Shown one piece after another: positions 13,807-25,008 of a DNA stretch of 64,000 nucleotides. Below the pieces are notes generated by a model. That model worked only from the letters and a program-made list of their open reading frames with translations. It was not told the DNA's origin and did not search any database. The stretch covers positions 1,550,001-1,614,000 of the forward strand of contig JAQFVV010012395.1 of assembly GCA_028023455.1 (NCBI GenBank), in the 5' to 3' direction. This stretch comes from Epiperipatus broadwayi (lineage: Eukaryota; Onychophora; Udeonychophora; Euonychophora; Peripatidae). The translations under genes were made by a program, and so were the position numbers. The stretch's first letter is position 1, and every line of letters begins with the position of its first letter.

Positions 13807-13925
13807 TTATTAGATGAAAGTCGAACTCCAATAATGGCTATTACTTTAAATATGAAGTGAAAGCGTGAAATTTATAATATTTAAAGTAATAGCGCATTAT
13901 CGGAGCTCACTTCTGGTCGAATAAT
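13807..13925. repeat. Short inverted-repeat module, possible second nested MITE
   Basis: Left arm ATTAGATGAAAGTCGAACTC runs on to GGCTATTACTTTAAATAT. The right arm is its imperfect inverse (ATATTTAAAGTAATAGCG onward to GGTCGAAT). Only about 23 bases separate the arms. The copy of the host element at 36.4 kb lacks this module, so it is probably a separate tiny insertion. Family not recognised. Confidence 0.6.
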
Positions 13926-14033
13926 TTTTATCGCATAAAAGAAAACTGCGTACAAAGATATTAAGAAGAATCATGAATCGCATAACTTCAAAATCGCATT
14001 AAATAAATCTGCATAAAATGAGACCCGGGTATA

Positions 14034-16235
14034 AAGTATTGTTTGAATTTATTGCTTTATTGTTACTTAAAATTTTTGTGCTGTTATAAATATAGGCATA
14101 TTTCTGTATTCTTAAATATTATATAGTTATTAATACATAAAAAGTATATACTAAAAATAATTTCAATCTGTGCAAACTATATACAGTAAAATTGACATTT
14201 ATTTAAATTTTTAGATTTTGGGTTATAATGAAATTGGGAAAGATTTATTACTGAAATCCAAAAAGTCTTGAAACCAGGGATTTCAGATTAATGACAGTCT
14301 ACCTGTATACAGCCCTGTGAGTCTTTGCATTGTCATAATTATGTTTGTTTGCTATTTAGTATATTATTTTACACCTACTTTAATAGAAGACATGTTCACG
14401 CTCACTTCATATATATTATTTGACATGTATTCAATATACTTATTTACTCAGATATGTGTTATATGCATTTACTGTTTTATATTTTGCATTAGATTTAATT
14501 CTGATTATTGATTATATTGTATTTTCAAAAAGTGGCTGCTAGTAATTACTTCTCTCATTTTGTTCATTTTAAAATACATAAAACTTCAAAAAAAAAGAGT
14601 GATTCAGTGTGAAATCTCTAGTCCTCACAAATATACCTGCACACTCACACAAATAATTATATCATTTTAAACGTTTTCATTAATTTCTATTATAGGAAAA
14701 TATTATTTACTTTGCATCATATATATCTATATTTAATATACTGATAGCAGTCTGAATGATGGTAATCACATTTGACCCCCCCCACTCTTCATTTCTATAT
14801 TGAAAGCATTTTTTCTGAAATTTTCTTTTGAAGCTTTGTCTCTAAGCTGGCTAAATCTGTCGGGCATTGTGAAATTATCTGGATATGCTAATATTATTTT
14901 TCTGCTTGTTTGAGATAAAGGTTTTAAAAATATTAAATTACGATCTGAAATATTTGTTAATTTTCTTAGTGCTTATTGGAGCAAAAGGCGCAATAAATCC
15001 TACAACTAGAATTGATTTTTCTAACTGTAGTGGCTTGTTCATGTAATAAGTTACTTTTATTGTTTCTTCTCGATGAAATATTTTAACTTATACTATCTTC
15101 GTTTTTCAGGTGTTTCTTAACATCTAGAAATGTTTTTCCAGCCAATTACAAAGGAATAATACTTTTAATTTAATGACAGGTCATAACTGTTTGTTTATTA
15201 ATGGACAAATGTGAAAAAAGTAAAACAAAGTGGACCAACTGAAATAAATAAGCACTATATCTAACAACAGCATTGGCAAAGGGATTTGACAATCAAAAAT
15301 AAGGAAGGTTCTATCTTAGTTTCCATTAATCATTCATTAATCTCAGAACTTTAGAAAGAAAAACAGCATGAAATATTCTCAGCAATGCAGTTTTTTGAAA
15401 CTAAAAGTTAATTTTTTAAAAATACTATATATTTTTATGTAGGCCTTTGATATCCATAAGTGTGTACCTGTGCGCATATAAGAGCATATATGTATATTAT
15501 CAAATTCATTTAAAACTAACGTCTACATTATTTAAATCCTCCACAAGGTGTTAATAGCTGATAGCACTACAGAAATATTCATTAAGTATTCTATTGGGTT
15601 TTCATTTTCAGGTTATAATTAGATGTCCTGGTCAATTTAATTCAGGGGCAAAGTAATTGTTCCAGAAATCTTGATTGAAACTTAAGTTCTTCCACTTTTT
15701 TGCATGAACATCACATGACTCATGTGAAGAACCATTTGATGATGATCATTATTATTATTATTACTCAATTATATTGTTTGACATTTTTTGATTTGTAAAA
15801 AAATTAAATTTAAATAATAGAACAAAAGTGTATTAGATGTTGTTTTTCATCAAACTAAATGAGGGAAGGGGGCAGTTCTAAATAGTCCATTGCAGGGCGA
15901 GGCTTCTGTTGCCTTTCATAAAGAAACAATGAAGAAAAAGCCATTACTCAGTTAACTCTCAACTGAATATCAATATGGTTTTAGCAATTAGAATAGACTA
16001 ACCATTTATTTATATGATGTTTGATTGAATTGATGATAGCCTGAACATTTAAAATTAAGTTTGTTTGCAAATTATCAACAAATTTCCAAAGTTCATCTAG
16101 ATTTGAACATTGAATAATGGGTTTCCCATTTAAGTATAATAATTTTAAAAATAGTAAAGATGATGATGAAGTAATTATTTATCAAGAAGATAAACAAGTT
16201 TTATTTTGCTATGGTATACTGTTGTTACATCTGTT
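14034..16235. other. AT-rich gene-free stretch
   Basis: No gene or element recognised. It contains a C-run near 14,777 and short open frames of low complexity only. Confidence 0.5.
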
Positions 16236-19210
16236 ATCATCATCAACCATTATTAATACACTGCAGGATGAAGGTCTCTCCAAGTTCAACCCATCTTTTC
16301 CTATTTTTAGCTTCTCTTCTACACATCACCCCTGCACACTTTTTTCATCCATCCATCTGACATGTGGTCTCTTTCTGGGTCTTTTACAATCTCTTGGAAT
16401 CCAGTTTAAAATTTCAATTGTCCATCTATTATCATCTCTTCTAACAATATGTCCAGCCCAACTCCACTTCAGTCTTTTAATTTTTTCAATGAGATCAGTA
16501 ACACCTGTTTGTTCTCTTACCCATACATTGCATTTTCGATCCCTTCTTGTTACTCCCAACATGCATCTCTCCATACTTCTTTCAGACCATGGTCTGAAGT
16601 CTCTGTATTGCTCTTCTATTAAGTGTTCAAGTCTCAGATCCATAAGTAAGAACTGGCAAAACACATTTATTAAAAATCTTCCTTTTCAAACACATAGGCA
16701 TATTTCCTTTTAGTATCAAGTTATTTTACCAAAAGTACTCTAACCAAGTTTAATTCTATGATTAACTTCATCCACTATATTTCCAACTGTATTAATAATC
16801 TGACCAAGGTATTTGTAACTGTTAACTTCTTGTAACTCATCATAATCAATCTTTATTTTCATATTTTGAGAAAATCTATTAAACATTACTTTAGTCTTTT
16901 TAACATTTATCTTTAGTCCTACTTTCATCTGATAACTCCTGCAACATTTCCTGTAGCTCTAAAGCATTATTTGCAAAAACAACTACATCATCTGCAAAAT
17001 CTAAATGACTTAAATAATCTCCATTTACTTTCACTCCTTTAGCTTCCCATTTTAATCCACAAAATACTTCTTGCAGCACTGCTGTAAAAAGTTTTGGAGA
17101 TATGGAGTCACCCTGTCTTACACTGTTTTCAATGTTGATTTTCCTACTATCATTATATAATCTAATTGTTGCTGTTGCATTTTTATAAATATTTTTAAAA
17201 ATATGACAATATCCTGGTTCTATACTTTGATGATCCAATGCTTTAATCACTGAGGAAATGTTTATAGAATCAAATGCATTTCATAGTCTACAAATCCTAA
17301 GCATAATGGCAACTCATATTCATTTGTCCTTTCTATAATTTCTCTCAATACCTCGATATGATTTACTGTACTAAAACCACTTTTAAATCCAGCTTGTTCT
17401 CTTGGTTGGTGGAAATCCAGTGTTTTCTGTAGACGAGTTGTAATTATCTTAGTAAAAATTTTGTATGAAACTGATAAAAGACTGATAGGTCTGTAATTTC
17501 TAATATCTTCTTTAGCATCTTTTTTAAATATTAATATTAATACAGCATTCTTCCAATCATCTGGTACATGTTTATCATTCAGACATTTGGTATATAACTT
17601 TGCTAAAAAAAATTCTATTTCTTCACCTGCTTATTTTAATATATCAATTATAATTCCATCATTACCTGGAGTCTTCCCTTTCTTTATAAATTTAATTGCA
17701 TGTCTTACTTCCTCATTCAGAATTCTGGGCAATTCGGAAGATATAATATGTATAGGAGGCACTTGTTCTTTATTACTATATAATTCTTGATAGAAGTCTT
17801 CTACACATTTCATGATGTCATCTCTCTTTTTAGTAATAATGCCATCTTTTTTTATTGCAGATATAAATTTCCTTCCAATACCAAAATGTTGTTTTACACT
17901 CTTTAGACTTTTATTCAATATCATTTTCAACTTTTTTTCGCACCATTTTACAAAATTTGAGATATTCAATCTTTTTTTTAATGCATCATTGTTGTATATC
18001 CTCATATTCCTTCTTTTCTTCATAAATTACTCTTGTCTCAGTATAAATTTTATTGGTCAATTGCTGCTTTTTTCTACCAGCTATCTTTGTTGCAGTTTTT
18101 AAAAGTGTATGGCTTATTTTCCTATTAATGTCATTCAAATCTGAATCATGTTCAAAATCTACTAATACTTGAAACCGATTTGTAAGTTCTAATTTAAATT
18201 CATTAGAATGTTTTTGAAGATTAGGAATATCAACTGTAAATATTGTTTTTCTCAATAATTTTTGTCTCTCTAGTTTTGCATCACTTCCTGTGTTAAATTT
18301 ATTAAGAACTTTACAATATTGAAATATGTATTTTCTGTTAGTCAAAATATAATCCAATTTTGCTGTACCTTTATTTGGATGCTTCCATGTCCATTTCCTT
18401 TTAACATTTTTCTCAAAAAAAGAATTCATAACAAAGTTTTTCTTTTTCTGCAAACTCCACAAGTCTATGTCCTCTCTCATTTCTATTACCATCTTTCATA
18501 TGTTTACCAATTCTAGCATTAAAGTCTCCCATAACAATTTTAAAATGTTGTTTATTCTGATCAAAAGCCGTTTGCACATCCATATAAAAATCTTCTATAA
18601 CTTCATCACTATGAGAACTTGTTGGGGCATAAACCTGAATTATCTGCATTTGGTATCTGCTATTAACTAATCTTGCCACTCTGTCTGATACACCATCAAT
18701 CTCCACAATGTTATTCTTCCATTTTTTATTTATAATAAATCTTACTCCACTTGTATTTCCAATATTTGTACCTTTATAGTAGAGTATATGTCCACTTTTT
18801 AAATCAATTGTTTCTTCACCTTTTCTTCTAACTTCACAAAGTCCAATAATATCCCATTTAATATGACAGTTCTTCTTCTAACTCTTGCAATCTTCTTTCA
18901 CTTGAATGTAATCTACAGTTGTAAGTACCTAAATAAAAAGTCATCATCAAATGGCAGCCTGAGTGCGCAATCAGGGGATTCTTAGCACCCTCCACCTTCG
19001 GCCACCAAACGCTGCCTTGGTTAGTGACTTTACAGCCTCCTGGGAATAAGGGCCATGATTTATTTTTGTCTGTCATGATTGAATATATTGAAAAAATATT
19101 CTTAAATTCAGAGGTAAAAAGCCAATAAACTCACCACACTGACTAATGCATGTTGGTGAGCAGCCCATCCATATTTGTATTCTATATGAATAATCACCTA
19201 GTAATAACAG
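16236..19210 (-). mobile_element. RTE-type non-LTR retrotransposon, copy 2
   Basis: Near-full-length minus-strand copy. The 3' end is the complement of CATCATCAACCATTATTAAT (16,241), the same TTGATGATG-like terminus as the 25-kb copy. The 5' side runs through the ORF into leader sequence ending at CTGTTATTACTAGG (reverse, 19,210). It lacks the extreme 5' module (CTGCAGAAAGGAG...) found on copy 3 and the 25-28 kb copy. Its 5' edge lies within about 3 bases of the 5' edge of copy 3, so the two are head to head. Confidence 0.9.
16250..19076 (-). pseudogene. Endonuclease-reverse transcriptase ORF, broken (RTE copy 2)
   Basis: The frame opens at 19,076 with MTDKNKSWPLFPGGCKV and ends near 16,250, as in the 25-28 kb copy. 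Endonuclease pieces: VYAPTSSHSDEV and MGDFNARIGK (18,413-18,706). The SDH motif is altered: GSD is kept but the DHRLVRC part is lost in GSDAKLERQ, a small deletion. Reverse transcriptase pieces: KGKTPGNDGIIIDILK (~17,640), SVRQGDSISPKLF (~17,105) and HLDFADDVVVFANNA (~16,980), with the FADD catalytic pair intact. Tail: NVWVREQTGVTDLIEKIKRL (16,326-16,664). At least six frame breaks separate the pieces. The open frames on the other strand here are shadows. Confidence 0.9.
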
Positions 19211-19212
19211 AT

Positions 19213-22200
19213 GGCTGCAGAAAGAAGTTTGCTATTAATTGAAAGGAGACCCTTTGATTTCTCTTGGAGGCCTTAAAGGAACCGAGCAGGATAAATTCCT
19301 AATGTCCACTCCATAATGTATATGTAAATGATAAATATTTTTCCAATAGATATATACAATCATGATAGACAAAAATAAATCATGGTCATTATTACCAGGA
19401 GGCTGTAAAGTCACCAACCAAGGCAGCAGTTGGTGGCTGAAGGTGGAGGGTGCTAAGAATCCCCTGATTGTGGACCCAGGCTGCCATTTGATGATGACTT
19501 TTTATTCAGATACTTACAACTGCAGATCACTTTCAAGTGAAGGAAGATTGCAAGAATTAGAAGAACTGTCTTATATTAAATGGAACATTATTGGACTTTG
19601 TGAAGTTAGAAGAAAAGATGAAGAGACAATTGATTTAAAAAGTGGGTATGTACTCTACTATAAAAGCACAAATATTAGAAATACAAGTGGAATAGGATTC
19701 ATTATAAATAAAAAATGGAAGAACATTGTGGAGATTGATGGTGTATCGGACATAGTGGCAAGATTAGTTATACAACTTAATAGCAGATATGCCCCAACGA
19801 GTTCTTATAGTAATGACATAATAGATTTTTATATGGATGTACAAAGGCTTTTGATCAGAGTAAACAACATTTTAAAATTGTTATGAGAGATTTTAATGCT
19901 AGAATTGGCAAACAAATGAAAGATTAAAGTGTTGTAGGTAATTTTTGTTATGGTAATAGAAGTAAGAGAGGACCTAGACTTGTGGAGTTTGCAGAAAAAG
20001 AAAAAATTTATATTATGAATTCATTTTTTGAGAAAAATGTTAAAAGGAAATGGACATGGAAGTATCCAAATGAAGGTACAGCAGAATTGGATTATATTTT
20101 GATTAATAGAAAATATATATTTCAAGATTGTAATGTTTTTAATAAATTTAACACAGGAAGTGATCATCCATTAGTAAGATGTAAGATACGTGTTAATGCA
20201 AAACTAGAGACAAAAATTATTAAGAAAAACAATATTTACAGTTGATATTCCTAATCTTCAGAAACATTCTAACGAATTTAAATTAGAACTTACAAATCGG
20301 TTTCAAGTAATAGTAGATTTTGAACATGATTCAGATTTGAATGAAATTAATAGAAAAATAATTGATACACTTTTAAAAAGTACAACAAAGATAACTGGTA
20401 AAAAAAAAACAGTGATTGACCAATAAATTTTTTACTGAGACTATAGGATTTATGAAGAAAAGAAAGAATATGAAGATATACAAAAATGATGCATTAAAAA
20501 GGATTGAATATCTCAAATTTTGTAAAATGATGCAGAAAAGAGTTGAATATGATATAAGAAAGTATAACTGTGAACTAGCAAGGAAAACTGTAGAAGAGAA
20601 TAAAAGTCCCAAGAGTGTAAAACAAATTTTGGTATTGGTAGGAAATTTATATCTGCAATAAGAAAAAAAGATGGAATTAATACTAAAAAGAGAGATGACA
20701 TTATGAAATGGGTAGAAGACTTTTATCAAAAATTATATAGTAATAAAGAACAAGTACCTCCTATATCTATTATATCTTTCAAATTGCCTAGAATTTTTAA
20801 TGAAGAAGTCAGACATGCATTTAAATTTATGAAGAAAAGAAAGGCTCCAGGTAATGATGGAATTATAATTGGTATATTAAAAGAAGTAGGTGAAGAAATA
20901 GAAGTTTTTTTTAGCAAAGTTATACACCAAATGTCTAAATGATAAAGATATATCAGATGTTTGGAAGAATGCAGTATTAATATTTAAAAAAAGATTATGA
21001 AGAAGATATTAGAAATTACAGACCTATTAGCCAGACTTTTATCTGTTTTATACAAAATTTTTACCAATATAATTACAACTCATCTAGAGAAAACATTGGA
21101 TTTCCAGCAACCAAGAGAACAAGCTGGATTTAAAAGTGGTTTTAGTGCAGTAGATCATATCCAGGTTATCGATAGAAATTATAGAAAGTACAAATGAATA
21201 TGAATTGCTATTATGTTTTGGATTTGTAGATTATGAAAAGGCATTTGATTCTATAAACATTTTTTCAGTGATTAAAGCATTGGATCTTCAAGGTATAGAT
21301 CCAGAATATTGTCATATTTTAAAAAATATTTCTAAAAATACAGTAGCAACAATTAGATTACATAATGATATTAGGAAAGTCAACATTGAGATAGGTGTAA
21401 GATAGGGTGACTTCATATCTTCAAAACGTTTTTTACAACAGTGCAGCAAGAAGTATTTTGTGGATTAAAATGGGAAGCTAAAGGAGTGAAAGTAAATGGA
21501 AATTATTTAAGTCGTTTAGATTTTGCAGATGATGTAGTTGTTTTTGCAAATAATGCTTTAGAGCTGCAGGAAATGTTGCAAGAGTTATCAGATGAAAAAA
21601 AAAAGTAGGACTAAAGATAAATGTTAAGAAGTCTAAAGTAATGATTAATGGATTTTCTCAAAATATGAAACTAAAGATTGATTATGATGAGTTAGAAGAA
21701 GTTAACAGCCATAAATATCTTGGTCAGATTATTAATACAGAAAGAAACATAATGGATAAAATTAATCATAGAATTAAACTTGGTTGGATTGCTTTTGGAA
21801 GAAATAACTTGGTACTAAAAGGAAATATGCCTATGTGTTTGAAAAAAAAAAAAAAGGGGGGGGGTAATAAATGTGTTTTACCAGTTCTTACTTATCAATC
21901 TGAGAATTGGACACTTAATAGAAGAGCAATACAGAGACTTCAGACCTCTCAAAAAAGTATGGATAGATGCATGTTGGGAGTAACAAAAAGAGATCGAAAA
22001 TGCAATATATGGATAAGAGAAGAAACAGATGTTACTGACCTCATTAAAAAAATTAAGGCTGAAGTGGGGTTGAGCTGGACATATTGCTAGAACAGATGAT
22101 AATAGATAATTAATTGAAATCTTAAACCGGATTCCAAGAGATTGTAAAAGACCCAGAAAGAGACCACATGTGAGATGGATGGATGAAATAAAATTTGCAG

Positions 22201-22300
22201 GAGTTATGTGGAGAAGAGAAGGTAAAAATCAGAGAACATGGATTGAACTTGAAGAGATCTTCATCCTGCAGTGGATTGATAATGGCTGACTATGATGATA
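19213..22300 (+). mobile_element. RTE-type non-LTR retrotransposon, copy 3
   Basis: Starts with the 5' module GCTGCAGAAAGAAGTTTGCT (19,213) also seen at the 5' end of the 25-28 kb copy. It passes into the ORF and ends at ATTGATAATGGCTGACTATG (22,276). Compared with the 25-28 kb copy, about 200 bases of leader between CCACTCCATA and GTAAATGATAAATATTT are missing, and copy 2 retains that missing part. The 3' end lies next to the ORF stop, as expected for RTE elements with minimal 3' UTRs. Confidence 0.9.
19362..22290 (+). pseudogene. Endonuclease-reverse transcriptase ORF, broken (RTE copy 3)
   Basis: Opens at 19,362 (MIDKNKSWSLLPGGCKV). Endonuclease: DTYNCRSLSSEGRLQELEEL, IIGLCEVRRKDEETID, and RDFNARIG in place of GDFNARIG at ~19,890. 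The SDH motif is present as GSDHPLVRCKI (~20,157). Reverse transcriptase: KFMKKRKAPGNDGIIIGILK (~20,828), FGFVDYEKAFDSI (~21,216) and RLDFADDVVVFANNA (~21,515) with FADD intact. Motif B is broken by a stop (GVR*GD, ~21,400). Tail: NRRAIQRLQTSQKSMDRCML (~21,915). At 21,842-21,864 a run of 14 A then 9 G replaces the codons for RMVF, which is either slippage or an assembly error. Eight or more frame breaks in all. Confidence 0.9.
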
Positions 22301-22691
22301 TTGTAAAAATGTTTGAAGAGTTTTTTGTTATAGTGAAATTACTGTTAACATTTCTGTTGATAGTCATTCTTTTTATGAAATCTAAGTATTGCTGTTCAAT
22401 AAATTGTCTCACTATTAATAAAAACACTGTTGTTTATGCTTTGGAGTTAAGTATAATACATCTCATGAAAATCAAATAGTTATGAGATATATTCTGTGTT
22501 TAAGATTCTTTCAGAGGAAAAATTATTGCAGGCAATGCCAATGATTATTTTATTACTGTCTTTTCCTCTCCTATACTCAAACTTTTTTTTTCCTGTCAGT
22601 AATCAATCCATAAATCTCTCATAATTTTTTTTAACTACTAAATCAATAATAATAAAAAAATCAAATTGCTTAGGTGTTCATAAGAAATTTT

Positions 22692-22777
22692 AGTGACAGA
22701 GCTAGGCTATGATTTATGGATGCTGATTCAGATCTGCCTCTTTACCTTTGCATTGAACCATGTAGGACAGTAATCTG
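22692..22777 (-). mobile_element. tRNA-derived SINE-like copy (S3)
   Basis: The minus strand reads GTCCTACATGGTTCAATGCA then AAGGTA, closely matching the S1 leader, and CATAGCCTAGCTCTGTCACT downstream, matching the CTCTGTCAC of S4. The B-box region (CCATAAATCATAGCC) is degenerate. Confidence 0.42.
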
Positions 22778-24351
22778 AATATCAATATCAATTAAATAGC
22801 CAAATTCATTCATGTTATTTTATTTAAAGTTAATCACAGCTTAAAAAAGTTAAACTTTGTAATTAAATTTTTATACCATTAGTATTAAATAATATATTAA
22901 GCATTTATGACTTTACATGTGACACTTATTTTATCCAATCTTGTTTTGAGCATATCATTTGATATCTTTTTTATTCTCCCCCATATCATAATCAACCAAG
23001 ATTAACATGCATATTTAATGTTACTACTATTCTAATATAGCACATATTTATATGACCCCACTGCAGTACATAGTGTGAATATAGAAAAAGTGCAACAAAA
23101 AATAAGACATCTTATTTGTTTTATTATAAGAAATCTATTATATGAATATCGAATTGTCTGAATCCTCTTATCTTGACAGTGCCACCTTGGATTTCCCAAA
23201 AAATTGTAGCATTTACTTCTTGTTATTAGTTATTTATTTAAAGTTATATGCAGTAAAACAATTGATTTATATTAGAGTAATAGTAAGAATAGTGATTATG
23301 GTTGTTAAAAATAATCTAAAGTATTATAAAAAGCTTGAACTGTAGAAGAGATAATAATATTTTTTTTTTCTGTAAAAGAAAAAAAACTTCTTAGAATGTT
23401 TACTGGAATTTATTTTTAAAAGATATCTCTTTAATTATTATACAAAAGTTCTGTATGTATTATATTTTGTTTTAAAGCATATCTAAGATATCAAAATTCA
23501 TGAATAATAGTGAAGCATATTATAATATACATTTGAAACATGTAACTATATATGTACATGTGTATACATATGAATATACATGTTGAAAACATGGAAAAGA
23601 AATTCATATATAGATCTGTTCAATGTGATCAAAAAGATTAAAATGTAGATTTTTTTTTTTTAATTCTAAATTTTTTTTGTATTATATTCATTATCATTTT
23701 CACTTAGGGATAGCATAATATTTTCATGTCAAATGCTTTTATATTATTCTATAATAGTACTATTGTTCCTGTTTTGGAGTTGATGATATTATGTGAAATC
23801 ATTACTGCTATGTCCCCAACTATGACTGGGTGACTAGTAAACAAATATACAATTAACTCAACAGATAACAGCACATATATTTTTAGCAATAACAATTCAT
23901 TAACAATTAAGAAAAGAATTACTCTATGGATCTTTAGCATAAAGTCTGCATTTGAGTGAGCCTAATTCACAGGTTAATTATTAAATAGTAAATAATGTTT
24001 ATACAGTTTAGGTAAGTTATTAATTCACTTTACCTTCACTACCATCTATCGTCTTTATAACACAACCCTCTAAGAATCCCTTGAGACGTTCAAAATAATA
24101 ATAAGACCGAGATGGTCTGTTAAAAGTATTAGTCAGCTTAGTGACCTATAGGAACAGATCCTGGGACTGAAGTCCTCTGATGATGATCTTCACTGCTCTT
24201 CAACTCATGGACACAGAGACAGTAGCAGAAACCACAGAAAGAGCTCCCAGTCCTTTTTTTCTATGAATTTATAACCTGTCTTTTCTTTTGTTACTTTATC
24301 TTTTTCTGTGATATTTTTATTTCTGCTTTGTTCTCGTACAGTGAAATTTCT
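22778..24351. other. AT-rich gene-free stretch
   Basis: No gene recognised. A stretch at about 24,040-24,260 is of higher complexity and less AT-rich than its surroundings (for example CCTGGGACTGAAGTCCTCTG), but shows no open frame, RNA motif or repeat relationship I can name. Confidence 0.5.
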
Positions 24352-24530
24352 CTTAGGAATTTATTTCCATATAGATAAGGTTTTGGGTCTATACAATTGA
24401 TTAGTCTTAGGAATTTATTTCCATATCTGTAAGATTTTAGATCTATATAATTAATTAGTGTCTTGAATTCATTTCCATATAAGATAATTTATAAGGTCTA
24501 TTCAATTAATTAATATATACATGAGTCTAT
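24352..24530. repeat. Degenerate minisatellite, ~3 units of 56-64 bp
   Basis: CTTAGGAATTTATTTCCATA at 24,352 recurs at 24,416, and a diverged form, CTTGAATTCATTTCCATATA, at 24,472. Each is followed by a GGTCTATACAATTGATTA-like segment. Unit spacing is 64 then 56 bases, with divergence increasing to the right. No coding potential. Confidence 0.8.
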
Positions 24531-25008
24531 GTTTATTTTAATTTCGTTTAATTTGAATATTTCTTTTCAATGATTTATTTAGCAGCATTCTTAAGTTTAA
24601 AATACTATTTTGCAGTTACTATTCTCATGAAGAACTGTTTGCATAGGTTCTTCTTGACCTATCAGCTGCTTTCATTCTGCTATATTCCAAAGGTATCAAT
24701 TAGAAACCAGTCAGGAGAGCATCAATACCTTGAAATAAATTAATACAAATTTAGTAACAAAATAATTTATTTAACAATAATAAATACGAATAAGAAATAA
24801 ATAATTTTGAATTCCATTATGTGTTTTAATTACAAAGTCTTTTATACACATATACATGTTTCTGTTTCATGTATATATGTGTGTGTATATGCCTTCCAGA
24901 ACAATTAAATTTCTGGCAATTGGAAAGGTTTAAATGAAGTTTAAAAATTTTCTAGACATTCAACATTTAATGATAGATGATCAAAATAGTCCAACATATT
25001 ATTCATCA

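Larger units (their letters stand above)
12726..14031. mobile_element. Tigger/pogo-like non-autonomous DNA transposon, copy A
   Basis: The left end CACCTGGGTCTCGTTTTATG (12,726) is an imperfect inverse of the right end CATAAAATGAGACCCGGGTA (ending 14,031). TA dinucleotides flank both ends (12,724-12,725 and 14,032-14,033). A TA target duplication and a TIR reading (C)CTCGTTTTATG are typical of the pogo/Tigger branch of Tc1-mariner. No transposase is encoded. Internal sequence next to both ends matches the copy at 36.4 kb (for example CTTACCTTGAAAAATGGGGA and GAATCGCATAACTTCAAAAT). The copy is longer than its sibling partly because other elements have inserted in it. Confidence 0.85.

Noticed and set aside
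16117-16713. 198-residue open frame on the plus strand, and the similar 124-residue frame at 24,977-25,351
   Set aside because: Both are antisense shadows of the conserved C-terminal region of RTE copies on the minus strand; they resemble each other only because the copies do.
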